From Lachnospiraceae bacterium (GTDB taxonomy: Bacteria; Bacillota; Clostridia; Lachnospirales; Lachnospiraceae), in NCBI GenBank assembly GCA_949383255.1, contig CASJPF010000014.1, positions 21,459-85,458 of the forward strand: a stretch of 64,000 nt of DNA, written 5' to 3'. Position 1 is the stretch's first letter. Every line of letters starts with the position of its first letter. A model generated the notes under the pieces. It had not been told where the DNA came from. It saw only the letters and a list, made by a program, of their open reading frames with translations, and ran no database searches. Both the position numbers and the translations under genes were made by a program. This document shows, in pieces, positions 44,990-54,203 of the stretch.

Positions 44990-46897
44990 ATGAGCAAGGA
45001 AGAAACAACAGTGTTTATCTCTGATGCGGACCAGTATGTATTTGGTCAAGGTACACATTATGAGATTTACAAAAAGTTAGGTGCACATTTTTGCAAAAAA
45101 GGCAAAAATGATGGTGTGTTCTTTGCAGTGTGGGCGCCTAATGCAAAAGAGGTGTATGTCATTGGAGAGTTTAATGACTGGAATGAAGGTGCATCTCCTA
45201 TGAAACGCCTTGGTGAGGGTGGAATTTATGCCACGTTTATTGAGGATGTGAAGGAAGGCCAAATGTACAAGTACATGTTGGTATTGCCAGATGGCAGAAG
45301 GCTTTACAAGGCAGATCCATATGGCAATTATGCGGAGTTGCGGCCTGGCACAGCATCTCGTGTATATGATTTAAACCACTTTAAATGGACGGACAAAAAG
45401 TGGATGACCGAGCGCGAAAAGAAGGATATGAACAAAGAACCCATGTCAATATACGAGTGCCATATTGGTTCATGGATGAAGCATCCCGACGGAACAGAAG
45501 ACGGGTTCTACAATTATCGTGAATTTGCAGACAGAATTGTAGAGTACCTACAGGAGATGCCTTATACACATATTGAGTTGATGGGAATTGCAGAGTTTCC
45601 GTTTGACGGTTCCTGGGGATATCAGGTGACAGGATACTATGCACCAACATCAAGATATGGAACTCCAGATGATTTTCGTTATCTGATTGACCTGCTGCAC
45701 AAAAATAATATTGGAATTATATTGGACTGGGTTCCAGCACATTTTCCAAGAGATGCGCACGGTCTTTGTGAGTTTGATGGTACTTGCCTCTATGAGCATC
45801 CAGACAAGCGTCTTGGAGAGCATCCAGATTGGGGTACTAAAATATTTAATTACAGCAAAAATGAAGTGAGGAATTTCCTAATCGCCAATGCATTGTTCTG
45901 GATTCGCGAGTTCCATATTGATGGATTGCGCGTGGATGCAGTAGCATCAATGCTTTATCTGGACTATGGCAAACAGGCTGGTCAGTGGGTGCCAAACAAG
46001 TATGGCGGACATGAGAATCTTGATGCGATTGAGTTCTTTAAGCATTTAAATTCTGTAATTCACGGTGCGCATCCTGGTGTTATGACCATTGCCGAGGAGT
46101 CCACCGCATGGCCAAAAGTTACCACAGATCCTGAGGACGGCGGACTTGGTTTTTCTTTCAAGTGGAATATGGGCTGGATGCATGATTACTGTGAGTATAT
46201 GAAATTAGACCCTTATTTTAGAAAGGATAACCATTATCGGTTGACTTTTGCTATGAGCTATAATAGCTCTGAAAATTATATTCTGCCGCTTTCCCATGAT
46301 GAGGTGGTACATCTGAAATGTTCTATGGTCAATAAAATGCCAGGCTATGAGATTGATAAGTATGCAAATCTTAGAAACCTCTATACCTTTATGTTTGGAC
46401 ATGAAGGGAAGAAATTGTTGTTTATGGGACAGGAGTTTGGTCAGGAGCGCGAGTGGAGTGAGGCAAGAGAACTGGATTGGTTCTTACTAAATGAGCCATT
46501 TAACAAGGGTATGCATGATTATATGAGCGAGCTTTTGAACATTTACAAAAAGAGTCCTTGTCTTTATGAGATTGACAATGATTGGCTTGGATTTGAATGG
46601 ATGAACGCAGATGACACAGAACGTAGCATCTACAGCTTTGTCAGAAGAACAGAAGATGGCAAGCAGCACATGCTTTTTGTTATCAATATGACGCCGGTGG
46701 CATATCCAAAATTTAAAGTTGGTGTTCCAATGAATACACAATATAAATTATTATTGAACTCCGATGATAAGAAATTTGGCGGAAACGGAAATAAGATTGC
46801 AAAGACAATCAAAGCCAAGAAAGGGTTATGCGACAAGAGAGACCAATATATTGCATTCCCGCTGCCACCACTGACAGCAGTGATATTTACCTTCTAA
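44990..46897 (+). CDS. glgB: 1,4-alpha-glucan branching enzyme
   Basis: A protein of 635 residues; ATG after ATGGAGGACA. The N-terminal CBM48 domain reads FFAVWAPNAKEVYVIGEFNDW. The GH13 barrel has DWVPAHFPRDAHGL, GLRVDAVASMLYLDYG (nucleophile Asp), IAEESTAWP (acid Glu) and LSHDEVVH. It makes alpha-1,6 branches in glycogen in the cytoplasm. No other glg gene is adjacent. It probably shares a transcript with the Tyr-repeat protein. Confidence 0.95.
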   Translation: MSKEETTVFISDADQYVFGQGTHYEIYKKLGAHFCKKGKNDGVFFAVWAPNAKEVYVIGEFNDWNEGASPMKRLGEGGIYATFIEDVKEGQMYKYMLVLPDGRRLYKADPYGNYAELRPGTASRVYDLNHFKWTDKKWMTEREKKDMNKEPMSIYECHIGSWMKHPDGTEDGFYNYREFADRIVEYLQEMPYTHIELMGIAEFPFDGSWGYQVTGYYAPTSRYGTPDDFRYLIDLLHKNNIGIILDWVPAHFPRDAHGLCEFDGTCLYEHPDKRLGEHPDWGTKIFNYSKNEVRNFLIANALFWIREFHIDGLRVDAVASMLYLDYGKQAGQWVPNKYGGHENLDAIEFFKHLNSVIHGAHPGVMTIAEESTAWPKVTTDPEDGGLGFSFKWNMGWMHDYCEYMKLDPYFRKDNHYRLTFAMSYNSSENYILPLSHDEVVHLKCSMVNKMPGYEIDKYANLRNLYTFMFGHEGKKLLFMGQEFGQEREWSEARELDWFLLNEPFNKGMHDYMSELLNIYKKSPCLYEIDNDWLGFEWMNADDTERSIYSFVRRTEDGKQHMLFVINMTPVAYPKFKVGVPMNTQYKLLLNSDDKKFGGNGNKIAKTIKAKKGLCDKRDQYIAFPLPPLTAVIFTF

Positions 46898-46934
46898 GAG
46901 GTTATTAGAATAATATTTCTATCAATTGTAAAGA

Positions 46935-46970
46935 AAAATGGGTATATTGATAAAAAGATATACCCATTTT
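46935..46970 (+). terminator. Terminator after glgB
   Basis: AAAATGGGTATAT pairs with ATATACCCATTTT around a 10-base loop, with the T-run in the descending arm, 38 bp after the stop codon. Confidence 0.8.
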
Positions 46971-47022
46971 CTGTGCACAGACCCATGCAGAGGAGGTATG
47001 CTGCTAAAGCGCATTCAAGTTT
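46970..47022 (+). repeat. Repeat family 2, copy E (partial)
   Basis: GTGCACAGACCCATGCAGAGG then AGGTATGCTGCTAAAGCGCAT. Only the first hairpin arm is recognisable; the GAGTAGG part is missing. Confidence 0.6.
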
Positions 47023-47030
47023 CATTTATT

Positions 47031-48584
47031 TTAGATTCGTGTGCTCCACTGAGAGCAGTCCCATATATCTGTGGCGAGATCATTGTAAAATTCTGGTTCG
47101 TGACACACCATCAAGATACTTCCTTTGTATGTGGTAAGCGCGCGCTTTAATTCTGACTTTGCATCGACATCTAAATGATTTGTAGGTTCGTCTAGGAGTA
47201 AGATATTGGTAGGCTTGTTGATTAGTTTGCACAGCCGAACCTTTGCCTGTTCGCCGCCGCTTAAAACTTTTACTTTACTCTCTATGTGTTTTGTTGTCAA
47301 ACCGCATTTTGCAAGGGCAGAGCGCACTTCGTACTGTGTCAAAGAAGGAAATTCATTCCAAATTTCCTCAATGCAGGTGGTGGTGACAGTCTGGTCCATC
47401 TCCTGTTCAAAATATCCAATCTCCAAGTAATCTCCAAGTTCCACACCGCCGTTTAAGGGACGAATCAGTCCCAAAATGCTCTTTAATAATGTAGTTTTGC
47501 CAATACCATTTGCACCTGTGAGCACGATTTTTTGTCCGCGTTCCATAGAAATATCAAGTGGTTTGGAAAGCGCTTCGTCGTAGCCAATCACCAGACTTTT
47601 GGTTGTAAAGAGATACCGACTGCTAGCTCGTGCTTCCTGAAAATGAAATTCCGGTTTGGGTTTTTCTTGGGCAAGCGCAATCACATCCATCTTGTCCAAT
47701 TTCTTTTGACGTGACATTGCCATATTTCTGGTAGCCACACGCGCTTTGTTTCGCGCTACAAAGTCCTTTAAATTGGCAATTTCTTTTTGTTGTTTGCTGT
47801 AGGCAGCCTCAAGCTGTGTTTTCTTCATAGCATAAACTTCCTGAAACTTGTCGTAGTCCCCCACATAGCGTGTCAATTCTGCATTATCCATATGATAGAT
47901 AATATTGACAACACTGTTTAGAAATGAAATATCATGCGAGATTAGGATAAAGGCATTTTCATATTCCTGTAGATATCGTTTTAGCCATTCAATATGATTG
48001 GCGTCAAGATAGTTTGTCGGTTCATCTAAGAGCAGAATATCTGGTTTTTCTAATAATAGTTTTCCAAGTAAGATTTTTGTTCGCTGTCCGCCGCTTAAAT
48101 CAGTGACATCTGTGTCAAGTCCTACCTCTATAATGCCAAGTGCCCGCGCGACCTCCTCAACCTTTGCGTCAATCATATAGAAGTCATGTTGGTCTAATAG
48201 TTCTTGTATTGTGCCAAGTTCCTTCAGATAGGATTCCAGTTCGGATTCTGAAGCATCACCCATTTTATCACAGAGTTCATTCATTCGGTTTTCCATTTCA
48301 TACAAAAAATCAAATGCAGAGGAAAGTACATTTTTGACAGACATACCTTTCTCTAAAACTGTGTGTTGGTCAAGATATCCCACGCGCACATTTTTGGCCC
48401 ATTCTACAGTGCCCTCGTCAGGCATTAGTTTGCCTGTAATTATATTCATAAAAGTGGATTTGCCTTCCCCGTTGGCGCCCACCAATCCAATATGTTCGCC
48501 TTTTAAAAGCCGAAAGGACACATTTGTAAAAATTGTCCTGTCGCCAAAACCATGTGATAGATGTTCAACATTTAAAATACTCAT
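47031..48584 (-). CDS. ABC-F family ATPase
   Basis: A soluble protein of 517 residues with two ATPase domains. First: GANGEGKSTFMNI, LSGGQRTKILLGKLLLEKPD and LLLDEPTNYLD. Second: GANGIGKTTLLKS, LSGGEQAKVRLCKLI and LLLDEPTNHLD. A charged linker joins them (about 235-300). No membrane segments, so it acts on the ribosome like other ABC-F proteins (translation factor or antibiotic protection). The linker is not enough for me to assign resistance. Start at 48584, 6 bp after AGAAGGG. Confidence 0.88.
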   Translation of the reverse strand: MSILNVEHLSHGFGDRTIFTNVSFRLLKGEHIGLVGANGEGKSTFMNIITGKLMPDEGTVEWAKNVRVGYLDQHTVLEKGMSVKNVLSSAFDFLYEMENRMNELCDKMGDASESELESYLKELGTIQELLDQHDFYMIDAKVEEVARALGIIEVGLDTDVTDLSGGQRTKILLGKLLLEKPDILLLDEPTNYLDANHIEWLKRYLQEYENAFILISHDISFLNSVVNIIYHMDNAELTRYVGDYDKFQEVYAMKKTQLEAAYSKQQKEIANLKDFVARNKARVATRNMAMSRQKKLDKMDVIALAQEKPKPEFHFQEARASSRYLFTTKSLVIGYDEALSKPLDISMERGQKIVLTGANGIGKTTLLKSILGLIRPLNGGVELGDYLEIGYFEQEMDQTVTTTCIEEIWNEFPSLTQYEVRSALAKCGLTTKHIESKVKVLSGGEQAKVRLCKLINKPTNILLLDEPTNHLDVDAKSELKRALTTYKGSILMVCHEPEFYNDLATDIWDCSQWSTRI

Positions 48585-48633
48585 ATACACCCTTCTTTAA
48601 AATTTTATATTTTTACAATTGATTCATTATATT

Positions 48634-48797
48634 TAGGATCTGTAGGAAAATAACTGACGCATCTTGATTTGTCTATTTCTCCGATTATGCATGACAAAAA
48701 GCCTCGCCGCAGCCCGCTGCGACTACGTTTTTTGACATACATTCTCGAAGAAATATCCTGCGCAATTTGCATTCATTATTTTCCTACAGCTTCTTAT
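48634..48797 (+). repeat. Repeat family 1, copy 4 (forward, diverged)
   Basis: TAGGATCTGTAGGAAAATAACTG through CTCCGATTATGCATGACAAA to TTATTTTCCTACAGCTTCTTA, with more mismatches than copies 1, 3 and 5. It is the only copy without an obvious partner nearby. The rest of 48585-49002 shows no gene. Confidence 0.75.
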
Positions 48798-49002
48798 GTT
48801 TTTAGCAGCAATAGTAGTATCATACCATAATTTTAAATATATGGCAAATTTAGATGATTTGTATTAGTTAGGAGCGTTATTTTTATAAAAATATTTTAAT
48901 AATACTTTGTCAGAAAGGTTTTTCTTTAAGAAGTTTCTGTGATATAATAAAATAATAGAAGAAGTTAAGATGTGGTTTGCAAAAATATAATAGGAGAAAA
49001 AT

Positions 49003-49347
49003 ATGGCAGATGGAAAGAGTTTTAAGGATCAGATTTCGCCGTTCGTATGGGTTGAGGACAAAGAAAGTGCCTCTGTAGTGCTCGGTGCAAACAGGTATTT
49101 GCAGGACGTATTTGATGCGCAAGACTTTGAAGGAAGCGGTTACGACTGGGAGGGATTGGCAAGGGTTTTTCTGGATGAGAAACGTTCGGACCTGAGCGAA
49201 AAGATTCATTTTGATTCTGAAGCAGGGATGTTTTGTGTTTTTGCTGAGGATACCGAGGCATTGCAGGATTTTATTCGCGCTTTTAAAGATGCCTGTGAGG
49301 ATAGACCTTTTATTCAGGACTTGTTAAGTCGTGCAGAGCCTGACTAA
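49003..49347 (+). CDS. Imm51-like immunity protein
   Basis: A soluble protein of 114 residues, start after TAGGAGAAAA. The segments GSGYDWEGLARVFLDEK and KIHFDSEAGMFCVFAED, and the end FIQDLLSRAE, match the Imm51 family, which protects against polymorphic-toxin nuclease domains. No toxin gene is next to it, so it is an orphan here. fucO follows by 31 bp on the same strand, probably by chance. Confidence 0.7.
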   Translation: MADGKSFKDQISPFVWVEDKESASVVLGANRYLQDVFDAQDFEGSGYDWEGLARVFLDEKRSDLSEKIHFDSEAGMFCVFAEDTEALQDFIRAFKDACEDRPFIQDLLSRAEPD

Positions 49348-49378
49348 AGTAAAATAGGGATAGAAAAGGAGAAAAATT

Positions 49379-50527
49379 ATGGCAAACAGATTTGTATTAA
49401 ACGAGACATCGTATCATGGAGCAGGTGCAGTCAAAGAGATTGTACCTGAGGCAAAAGGAAGAGGATTTCAGAAGGCATTTGTGTGCTCTGATCCAGATTT
49501 GGTAAAATTTGGTGTGACTAAAAAAGTGCTAGATGTTCTGGAAGGAGAAGGAATGGCTTATGAGCTGTACTCTGAGATTAAGCCTAATCCGACGGTTGAG
49601 AATGTGCAGACAGGTGTAGCTGCATTTAAGAAATCTGGCGCGGACTATCTGATTGCAATTGGTGGTGGTTCTTCTATGGATACAGCAAAAGCAATCGGTA
49701 TTATTATTAACAATCCAGAATTTGAAGATGTTGTGAGTCTTGAGGGTGTGGCTCCTACCAAGAATAAATCCGTACCTATTTTTGCGGTGCCGACCACAGC
49801 AGGAACAGCGGCGGAAGTGACCATCAATTATGTTATCACAGATGTATCGAAGAACCGCAAGATGGTTTGTGTGGACCCAAAAGACATTCCTGTTGTAGCA
49901 TTTGTAGACCCGGAGATGATGGCGACAATGCCAAAGGGATTGACCGCTGCAACGGGAATGGATGCGCTTACACATGCGATTGAAGGGTATATCACAGCCG
50001 GGGCATGGGAGCTGTCTGATATGTTCCATTTGAAAGCAATTGAAATTATATCGCGCTCACTGAGAGGGGCGGTTGACAACATTCCAGAGGGAAGATCGGA
50101 CATGGCACTTGGACAGTATGTTGCAGGTATGGGCTTCTCTAATGTAGGGCTTGGCATTGTGCATTCTATGGCGCATCCGCTCGGCGCGCTGTATGACACA
50201 CCGCACGGGGTTGCCAATGCGATTATTCTACCTACAGTCATGGAGTACAATGCAGAGGCGACAGGCGAGAAATATCGTGAGATTGCAAGGGCAATGGGGG
50301 TACAAGGCGTGGATGGCATGTCGCAGGAGGAGTACCGAAAGGCGGCAGTTGATGCGGTAAAAAAGCTGTCGCAAGACGTTGGAATCCCAGCAAATTTAAA
50401 AGAGATTGTCAAGAGAAAGGACATTCCATTCCTCGCACAGTCTGCCTATGATGATGCATGCAGACCAGGCAATCCGAAAGAAACGAGCGTAGAAGATATC
50501 ACAAAGTTGTATGAGTCATTGATTTAA
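49379..50527 (+). CDS. fucO: Iron-containing alcohol dehydrogenase, lactaldehyde reductase-like
   Basis: A protein of 382 residues of the group III alcohol dehydrogenases; start after AAAAGGAG. The NAD-binding segment is IAIGGGSSMDTAKAIG. The metal ligands sit in GMDALTHAIEGY (Asp, His) and HSMAHPLGALYDTPHGVANA (two His). It is close to FucO, which reduces lactaldehyde to 1,2-propanediol in fucose and rhamnose use. That would fit a pectin-using organism, but no fucose or rhamnose genes are adjacent. Confidence 0.88.
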   Translation: MANRFVLNETSYHGAGAVKEIVPEAKGRGFQKAFVCSDPDLVKFGVTKKVLDVLEGEGMAYELYSEIKPNPTVENVQTGVAAFKKSGADYLIAIGGGSSMDTAKAIGIIINNPEFEDVVSLEGVAPTKNKSVPIFAVPTTAGTAAEVTINYVITDVSKNRKMVCVDPKDIPVVAFVDPEMMATMPKGLTAATGMDALTHAIEGYITAGAWELSDMFHLKAIEIISRSLRGAVDNIPEGRSDMALGQYVAGMGFSNVGLGIVHSMAHPLGALYDTPHGVANAIILPTVMEYNAEATGEKYREIARAMGVQGVDGMSQEEYRKAAVDAVKKLSQDVGIPANLKEIVKRKDIPFLAQSAYDDACRPGNPKETSVEDITKLYESLI

Positions 50528-50538
50528 TTATGGAATTG

Positions 50539-50572
50539 TCGCGTAGGGAAGTTTTTTCTTACGCGATTTTTT
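50539..50572 (+). terminator. Terminator after fucO
   Basis: TCGCGTA pairs with TACGCGA, followed by six T. It begins 11 bp after the stop codon. Confidence 0.8.
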
Positions 50573-50691
50573 ATGCGCACGCCGATGCAGAGGAAATATG
50601 CCATTGCATGTCGCATCGGAGGTGCTATAGAATACAAAATTTCATATATAAAGATGTTAATGTATTAGTTATTTTCCTACAATTCCTAATG
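50572..50691. repeat. Remnants of repeat families 2 and 1
   Basis: From 50572 to about 50625 a partial family 2 unit (GCGCACGCCGATGCAGAGG, AAATATGCCATTGCATG) is seen. At 50666-50691 only the end of a family 1 element remains (TTATTTTCCTACAATTCCTAA). Confidence 0.55.
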
Positions 50692-50710
50692 TAACAAATT
50701 TAAGATCCTA

Positions 50711-51322
50711 TTACTCAATGCTGTGATAGCGTATAAAGTGATTTTGTGTAATCTCATATTTCCAGAGATAATTTGGTCTCTTGTTCAGATACATGCTTCG
50801 GAAACTAACCACAAAATCGCCGACCAACAGAATAATAAAACCGACTGCTAGAATCTGCAGTGTGGTTTTTGGGAGTTGTTGTACTTTGCTTAGGATTGGC
50901 TCCATTAAATATTCCATAAAGAATTCAATAATGCCTGCAAATCCCATGCTGGTAGGAAGTGAAGTGTATTTTGTGAGATGAAAAGGCAGTTTTTCGTAAT
51001 TCCAATATGTAATCTCGCAAAAATATTCTACTGTTTTGCCAAGAAGAATTTCTCCAATACTTACAAGAATCATCATCAATAGAAAGTATGCAAAATAGAT
51101 GGCATATTTATTTGCGGGTTTTCGTCTTAGCCATTTTTTTGGTGTTCCAAAAATCAAATAGATACCAACTACTGTCAAGCCATATCCTAACAAAAAAGGC
51201 AAATACATGTTTCGGTTGTTGATATATTGTTGTGTGACAGCAAGCCATATATTTTCAACGCAATATCCCAGAAAGGAAATGATGGTGACAGTCAATAGGT
51301 ATGCTGCAGTTGTGTACTTCAT
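50711..51322 (-). CDS. CmpB-like multi-pass membrane protein (ABC-transporter-permease-like, unknown role)
   Basis: A protein of 203 residues with five or six membrane segments (about 8-30, 42-62, 80-100, 128-150, 155-180). The segments FLGYCVENIWLAVT and GFAGIIEFFMEY are typical of the CmpB family of Firmicutes, often labelled putative ABC permease without proof. The start at 51322 lies 6 bp after GAGAGGTG. It is monocistronic. Confidence 0.65.
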   Translation of the reverse strand: MKYTTAAYLLTVTIISFLGYCVENIWLAVTQQYINNRNMYLPFLLGYGLTVVGIYLIFGTPKKWLRRKPANKYAIYFAYFLLMMILVSIGEILLGKTVEYFCEITYWNYEKLPFHLTKYTSLPTSMGFAGIIEFFMEYLMEPILSKVQQLPKTTLQILAVGFIILLVGDFVVSFRSMYLNKRPNYLWKYEITQNHFIRYHSIE

Positions 51323-51427
51323 AAAGTTCACCTCTCGATATGTAGATTATTTAATGCATAATTCTACCACAAACATTGTAAACATACCATTAAAAAATTC
51401 TTAAGAAAGTGAATATGTTACTTAATA

Positions 51428-51581
51428 GTTACTTTTCACACCGACACCATGCACTTGCTGCATGGTGTCGGAGCCAGCGCCAAAATGCCACAAGGCAGGC
51501 ATTTTGTGTGCATCAATTGTTGCAATTCACACCAAATCATCATAAATCAATACAAAATCTGGCGTGAGTGTGAATTGTAAC
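51428..51581 (-). repeat. Repeat family 5, copy 2 (inverted)
   Basis: Begins GTTACTTTTCACACCGACACC and ends GAATTGTAAC; the inner hairpin AAAATGCCACAAGGCAGGCATTTT and the word GCATCAATTGTTGCAATTCACAC match copy 1 (21153) in reverse. The last codons and the stop of the gntR gene lie inside it. Confidence 0.8.
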
Positions 51582-52245
51582 ACTTAATAACACGTTCAAT
51601 AAAATCATAATATTCTGTGATTGCATGAATTCCTTCTTCCGTCTGTAATGTGAGACAGGATAAGATGCGTGCATGATACGATAAAAGTTGTTTCCAGATG
51701 TTAGGAGACAGATGCGTTTGATATTCCTGTATGGTGTGTTCGACCAGTTGGGATAGAGTTTCATTTAACAGAATAAACATGCGATTACCAGAAAATTGAA
51801 TGAGTGTGTCATGAAACTGTTTGTCCAGCGTTGCGCGTTCTTCTAGGATGCTGTTTTCTAGGGCATTAAAACAGCGGGACAGCTCTTGAATCTGCGTGCC
51901 TTGTATCTGTTTTACAGCAAGTAGATAGGCACTAATTTCAATGCTGCGTCGAAGCTGCCTTATTTCTTTGCTGCTGCACGCATCCATAAAAAGCAGCAGG
52001 GAAAGCGTGCTTCCAAGGCTCTGGCTAATATGATTTACAAGGAAGCTTCCCTGCCCATGACGACTCTCAACAATTCCCATATTTTCCAGACTGCGAAGCG
52101 CTTCCCGAATAGAATTTCTGCTTAGTCCAAGGGTGGCAGCCAACTGTCGCTCCGATGGTAGTTTGCTGTCAAAAGAAATTTTATTTTGTTGAACCAGCAT
52201 TTGAATATGTTCTATCACTAGATAGTACGCTTTTGTTTCATTCAT
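51547..52245 (-). CDS. FadR/GntR-family transcriptional regulator
   Basis: A protein of 232 residues. The N-terminal winged helix-turn-helix reads LPSERQLAATLGLSRNSIREALRSLENMGIVESRHGQGSFL. The FCD-type all-helical ligand domain follows (DKQFHDTLIQFSGNRMFILL carries the metal/ligand His). The last 11 residues (CYNSHSRQILY) and the stop are encoded by the repeat of family 5, so the natural C-terminus was replaced. It follows lrgB by 23 bp and most likely controls lrgAB in response to a small carboxylic acid, as inferred from context. Confidence 0.85.
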   Translation of the reverse strand: MNETKAYYLVIEHIQMLVQQNKISFDSKLPSERQLAATLGLSRNSIREALRSLENMGIVESRHGQGSFLVNHISQSLGSTLSLLLFMDACSSKEIRQLRRSIEISAYLLAVKQIQGTQIQELSRCFNALENSILEERATLDKQFHDTLIQFSGNRMFILLNETLSQLVEHTIQEYQTHLSPNIWKQLLSYHARILSCLTLQTEEGIHAITEYYDFIERVIKCYNSHSRQILY

Positions 52246-52268
52246 TAGTAATCCTCCGCGTGCGGGTT

Positions 52269-52961
52269 TTACATTAGATTTGCAAACACAGAAGCGCCAA
52301 TAACTGTCAGAAGTCCGGCGACAGCAATTGCAAGACTGCTCATCGCGCCCTCAATTTTTCCAAGTTCCATTGCTTTTGCAGTACCAATTGCGTGGGAGGC
52401 AGTACCTAACGCCAATCCTTTTGCAATTGGTTCTTCAATCCGAAAGAATTTGCAGACAAATTCTGCGATTACATTTCCAAGAATACCAGTTACAATAATG
52501 ACAGCGACTGTAATTGTCTGTATGCCGCCCAATTCTTCCGAGATACCCATTCCAATTGCAGTGGTAATGGATTTAGGAAGTAGTGTTACATATTGTTCGT
52601 GACTAAGAGAAAACAGTTTTGCCAATAATAAGACACTGATAAGGCTGGCAAGAACGCCAGCAGTAATACCGCCAGCTACGGCTTTTAAATTTTTTTTCAG
52701 CAGTTCAAGTTGTTGATAAAGTGGAACTGCAAGACACACTGTTGCGGGAGTCAACAGATAACTAATATATTTTGCCCCTTCATTGTAGTGCTGATATTCT
52801 ACCTTGAATAATAACAAAACTACCATAACACAGACAGTTGCAATCAACAGTGGATTTAATATTGCCAACTTAAATTTCTTTTTCATCAACAGCCCTGCTT
52901 CATATGCGATAAGACTAAGTACCGCCCCAAAAAAGACAGAGTCAGCCAAATAATTCTTCAT
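52269..52961 (-). CDS. lrgB: LrgB-family membrane protein
   Basis: A protein of 230 residues with about six or seven membrane segments and the family signature LPKSITTAIGMGISEELGG, ending KAMELGKIEGAMSSLAIAVAGLL. With LrgA it forms the complex once described as antiholin-like and shown in Bacillus and Streptococcus to take up pyruvate. Its ATG overlaps the lrgA stop (ATGA), so they are translationally coupled. Confidence 0.9.
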   Translation of the reverse strand: MKNYLADSVFFGAVLSLIAYEAGLLMKKKFKLAILNPLLIATVCVMVVLLLFKVEYQHYNEGAKYISYLLTPATVCLAVPLYQQLELLKKNLKAVAGGITAGVLASLISVLLLAKLFSLSHEQYVTLLPKSITTAIGMGISEELGGIQTITVAVIIVTGILGNVIAEFVCKFFRIEEPIAKGLALGTASHAIGTAKAMELGKIEGAMSSLAIAVAGLLTVIGASVFANLM

Positions 52962-53320
52962 TTTTCTTTCCTTTCTTTTTTATTCCGAATTAGAAATTGC
53001 GTAACCAGCCCTGTCACACCCATCACAATTACTGTAGTCAGAATCGTAATCACAACAACGGGCACAATCATTGGTTGCAGTGCAGACCAGGATTCCAGAA
53101 GTCCTACAGCGGCAGGGATAAACATAACTGGCATAATTTCTATTAGGAAACCAGCGGTTTCTTTCACTTGTTCTAATCGAAGGATTCCAAGACAGAGCGC
53201 AAGCAACATTAATAGTAACCCATAGACACTTGCAGGGATTGGAAGCGGTATTAAAATATGCAGCAGCTCGCCAAGAAACGACACAAATAGAATAATAGCA
53301 AATTGTTTTAAATAGTTCAT
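52958..53320 (-). CDS. lrgA: LrgA/CidA-family membrane protein
   Basis: A protein of 120 residues with four membrane segments; signature LHILIPLPIPASVYGLLLMLLAL, and FIPAAVGLL later. The start at 53320 follows TTAGGAGAT. It is the first gene of lrgA-lrgB-gntR. Confidence 0.88.
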   Translation of the reverse strand: MNYLKQFAIILFVSFLGELLHILIPLPIPASVYGLLLMLLALCLGILRLEQVKETAGFLIEIMPVMFIPAAVGLLESWSALQPMIVPVVVITILTTVIVMGVTGLVTQFLIRNKKERKEK

Positions 53321-53390
53321 TTTTTCATCTCCTAACTGGTAGTACCAGCTTATCATAATGCATATGTGTAGCAGTGTCAATAGAAGGATA

Positions 53391-53520
53391 GTGTGAAAAG
53401 TACTTCTAACCGCTCGCAGCAAAGGCTGCTTTGCAGAGAAGTACTAAATTTCACACGAGAAAACGCAAAAGACAGCGTTTTTCATTTCTATTTGAGCCGC
53501 CAAAGGCGGCATGGGGATTA
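53391..53520 (+). repeat. Repeat family 4, copy 1
   Basis: GTGTGAAAAGTACTTCTA pairs with AGAAGTACTAAATTTCACAC; then AAAACGCAAAAGACAGCGTTTT and GAGCCGCCAAAGGCGGC. The same three hairpins in the same order lie at 58431-58558 inside the cas operon. It fills most of the lrgA-sigV gap. Confidence 0.82.
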
Positions 53521-53627
53521 AAATAAAGAATTTATTACGATTCATGGCATAGAAGGCACTCATAGCAACGATTTGGAATAATATTTGAAATTTTGTTCTA
53601 TAAAAATCGCTTATTATTTAAACTTTG

Positions 53628-53655
53628 TGAAACTATTTTGTAGGGTAGTCGGTCT
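53628..53655 (+). promoter_or_regulatory. ECF-type promoter of the sigma factor gene
   Basis: TGAAAC at 53628-53633 and CGGTCT at 53650-53655, with a 16-bp gap. This is very close to the SigV/SigM-type consensus TGAAAC-N16-CGTC, so the sigma factor probably switches on its own gene. Confidence 0.7.
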
Positions 53656-53687
53656 AATGATTAAACAGTTGACAAGGAGGTGAAAAA

Positions 53688-54203
53688 ATGCATTTATTTT
53701 TGAATAATAAAAAGAAAGAGGCAAACAGAATTTTGATTGAACAGATTTTATTAGAACAGTATGACAAATATTATCGTCTTGCAATCAGCTATGTTCACAG
53801 TGAATCAGATGCTTATGATATTGTGCAAAACGGCGTATATAAGGCTCTGCGTGGAAGTGATACACTCAAAAAACCTGAATATGCGCAAACTTGGGTGTAC
53901 CGAATTATGTTAAATGAGTGTTTTCGCTTTCTAAAACAACCACAGCATTGTTCGTATGATGAGATACAAGAGGAAACAGGAAAGGGACTACAACCTATTG
54001 AGAACCGTGGTACAGATATTGATTTACAAGGAGCATTGGACACACTGCCCGAACAAGATAAAGCTGTTGTGATACTGCGTTTTTTCGAGGAGATGAAATT
54101 GGAGGAGATTGCAGACATTCTTGAGGAGAATGTAAATACCGTCAAAAGCAGACTGTATCGAAGTTTAAAGAAACTGCGATCCGTGATTGGAGAAGACACA
54201 TAA
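53688..54203 (+). CDS. sigV: ECF sigma factor (SigV-like)
   Basis: A protein of 171 residues; start after CAAGGAGGTGA. Region 2 (YRLAISYVHSESDAYDIVQNGVYKAL; TWVYRIMLNECFRFL) and region 4 (LPEQDKAVVILRFFEEMKLEEIADIL; NTVKSRLYRSLKKLR) are complete. Paired with an RsiV-like anti-sigma gene, it should direct the response to cell-envelope attack such as lysozyme, as SigV does in Bacillus. That stress role is inferred from the pair. Confidence 0.87.
   Translation: MHLFLNNKKKEANRILIEQILLEQYDKYYRLAISYVHSESDAYDIVQNGVYKALRGSDTLKKPEYAQTWVYRIMLNECFRFLKQPQHCSYDEIQEETGKGLQPIENRGTDIDLQGALDTLPEQDKAVVILRFFEEMKLEEIADILEENVNTVKSRLYRSLKKLRSVIGEDT

Noticed and set aside
47031..48584. Antibiotic-resistance ABC-F assignment
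   Set aside because: The linker and termini do not show a resistance-type signature I can recognise; a housekeeping ABC-F is equally likely.
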